Origin: an uncultured Lachnospiraceae bacterium
Lineage (GTDB): Bacteria; Bacillota_A; Clostridia; Lachnospirales; Lachnospiraceae
NCBI GenBank assembly: GCA_947175285.1
Contig: CAMWMM010000067.1
Location: forward strand, 1 to 14,009
DNA length: 14,009 bases
Reading direction: 5' to 3'
Within the stretch, counting starts at the first letter, position 1. Each line of letters begins with the position of its first letter. The position numbers and the translations under genes were made by a program. Shown here piece by piece: positions 13,234-14,009 of this stretch. A model generated the notes under the pieces. It was not told the origin of the DNA and made no database searches. It saw nothing but the letters and a program-made list of their open reading frames with translations.

Positions 13234-13836
13234 TTAATTTATGACAGGGGAAACACAACGCACTGCATAGATTCTATTTCCATATTTTGATAATTTTGTC
13301 AGTTCGTCTTCCAACGGATCCATACAATAAAATTCTCCGTTTTCAGCTTTGACAATCAACACATAGTGAAAATTACCTACGCCGTGCATTCGGACTCTGA
13401 CAATAGGATATCTGCCATCTTTCAGACACTCTATTAATAATTCCTCTGTTACCTCGCTAAAAACATCTACCTCATATTCGCCCATATTCCGCAGCGCATC
13501 CCATAAAATGTTCCCTTCTGCATCGTATACGTTGTGCGCAGAAAATTCTTCGTTTAAAGTACCAGGAGTTTTCTCCTCTTTTGTCATCGTAACAGCGGAA
13601 GCAATACAGCTTACAAGACATCCGGATTTTCCCATGGTATAACTTGAATCACCCAATGTCTCATCTGACCATCTTTCGTCATCCTGTCTGCATAAAGCAA
13701 TTTCCGACACCGGTACAACTTCCTCTTTGGCAGATACAACATGGCTCCCCCGAAAACGCAGTATAAAAAATCCAAAACCTATTAAAACTATACACACCAC
13801 GCATATCATACAAATCGTTATCCGTCTTTTTTTCAT
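13234..13836 (-). CDS. Membrane-anchored C39-like cysteine peptidase
   Basis: The 200-residue product has a Lys/Arg start and one membrane segment (about 7-27), then an external papain-fold domain of the Peptidase_C39_2 type. CRQDDERWSDETLGDSS gives the oxyanion Gln51. MGKSGCLVSCIAS gives the nucleophile Cys73. NFHYVLIV gives His157, and FYCMDPLED gives Asp173. So the catalytic set is complete. C39_2 proteins in Firmicutes are usually stand-alone surface enzymes of unknown target and, unlike bacteriocin-exporter C39 domains, are not fused to an ABC transporter; none is present here. ATG 13836 is chosen because GGGAG lies eight bases upstream; a frame start at 13872 lacks one. It lies downstream of a tRNA-Cys and 79 bases upstream of the hydrolase. 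Confidence 0.86.
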   Translation of the reverse strand: MKKRRITICMICVVCIVLIGFGFFILRFRGSHVVSAKEEVVPVSEIALCRQDDERWSDETLGDSSYTMGKSGCLVSCIASAVTMTKEEKTPGTLNEEFSAHNVYDAEGNILWDALRNMGEYEVDVFSEVTEELLIECLKDGRYPIVRVRMHGVGNFHYVLIVKAENGEFYCMDPLEDELTKLSKYGNRIYAVRCVSPVIN

Positions 13837-13893
13837 AATAAATACTCCCAATAACAAAACAATGGATGCCACGCTCCACGAGACATCCTTATG

Positions 13894-13932
13894 TAAAAAA
13901 ATAAAACCTCAAAAACAATGTTTTGAGGTTTT
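13894..13932 (-). terminator. Terminator of the tRNA-Cys transcript
   Basis: Arms AAAACCTCAAAA (13903-13914) and TTTTGAGGTTTT (13921-13932) form a perfect 12-bp stem with a 6-base loop. On the minus strand TTTTATTTTTTT follows, immediately after the tRNA 3' end. Confidence 0.9.
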
Positions 13933-13935
13933 GAG

Positions 13936-14006
13936 AGGCGACAATCGGATTTGAACCGATGATAAGGGTGTTGCAGACCCGTGCCTTACCGCTTGGCTAT
14001 GTCGCG
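13936..14006 (-). tRNA. tRNA-Cys (anticodon GCA)
   Basis: A 71-nt cloverleaf. The acceptor arm GCGACA pairs with TGTCGC, the D-arm is GCCAAGCGGTAAGGC, the anticodon loop is CTGCAAC with GCA, the variable loop is four bases, and the T-arm is ATCGG-TTCAAAT-CCGAT with a U discriminator. The small variable loop, U73 and GCA all fit tRNA-Cys. CCA is not encoded. Oddly, the predicted pair 1-72 is C-C and pair 27-43 is C-U, so both stems are one pair short. Confidence 0.9.
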
Positions 14007-14009
14007 TTA

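Overview
The window looks like chromosomal DNA of a low-to-moderate G+C Gram-positive bacterium of the class Clostridia, probably a Lachnospiraceae-like gut anaerobe. The reasons are strong AGGAGG-type ribosome sites, DUF3048 and divergent-PAP2 (DUF212) proteins, a Hol_Tox-type micro-toxin, and the general flavour of the proteins. Species cannot be decided from the sequence alone. All calls are by eye; no database search was run.

Region A (1-4100) is visibly more A+T-rich and has an accessory character. Every protein gene in it is on the minus strand. In transcription order they are: an inorganic-pyrophosphatase-like protein, a 60-residue TIGR04076-like protein that seems to have lost its middle, a 31-residue hydrophobic holin-like toxin, a peptidase S66 (LD-carboxypeptidase/MccF-like) protein, a membrane-anchored alpha/beta hydrolase, a SAM-dependent methyltransferase, and the start of a maltose/galactoside O-acetyltransferase. 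The last four are packed with gaps of 12-58 bases downstream of the toxin and may be one transcript. Facing the toxin is a convergent plus-strand promoter and a roughly 90-nt RNA ending in a terminator abutting the toxin stop codon. This is a type I toxin-antitoxin arrangement and is the most interesting part of the window.

Region B (4100-9430) is more G+C-rich and concerns surface sugars. A GDP-mannose 4,6-dehydratase (gmd) and a large polytopic membrane protein form a minus-strand operon. It diverges from an AraC-type regulator whose promoter overlaps the gmd promoter, and two identical 11-bp direct repeats lie exactly 21 bp apart between them. Convergent with the regulator is a two-gene operon of an RmlD/RfbD-type sugar-nucleotide reductase and a DUF212 phosphatase-like membrane protein.

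Region C (9430-14009) is envelope-oriented. It holds a secreted tyrosine-rich protein with a C-terminal LysM, a DUF3048 lipoprotein ending at a bidirectional terminator, a second membrane-anchored alpha/beta hydrolase, a membrane-anchored C39-like cysteine peptidase, and a tRNA-Cys with its own terminator. The tRNA has two unusual mismatches.

No insertion sequence, CRISPR array, rRNA or replication origin was seen, and there is no gene-free stretch longer than about 300 bases.
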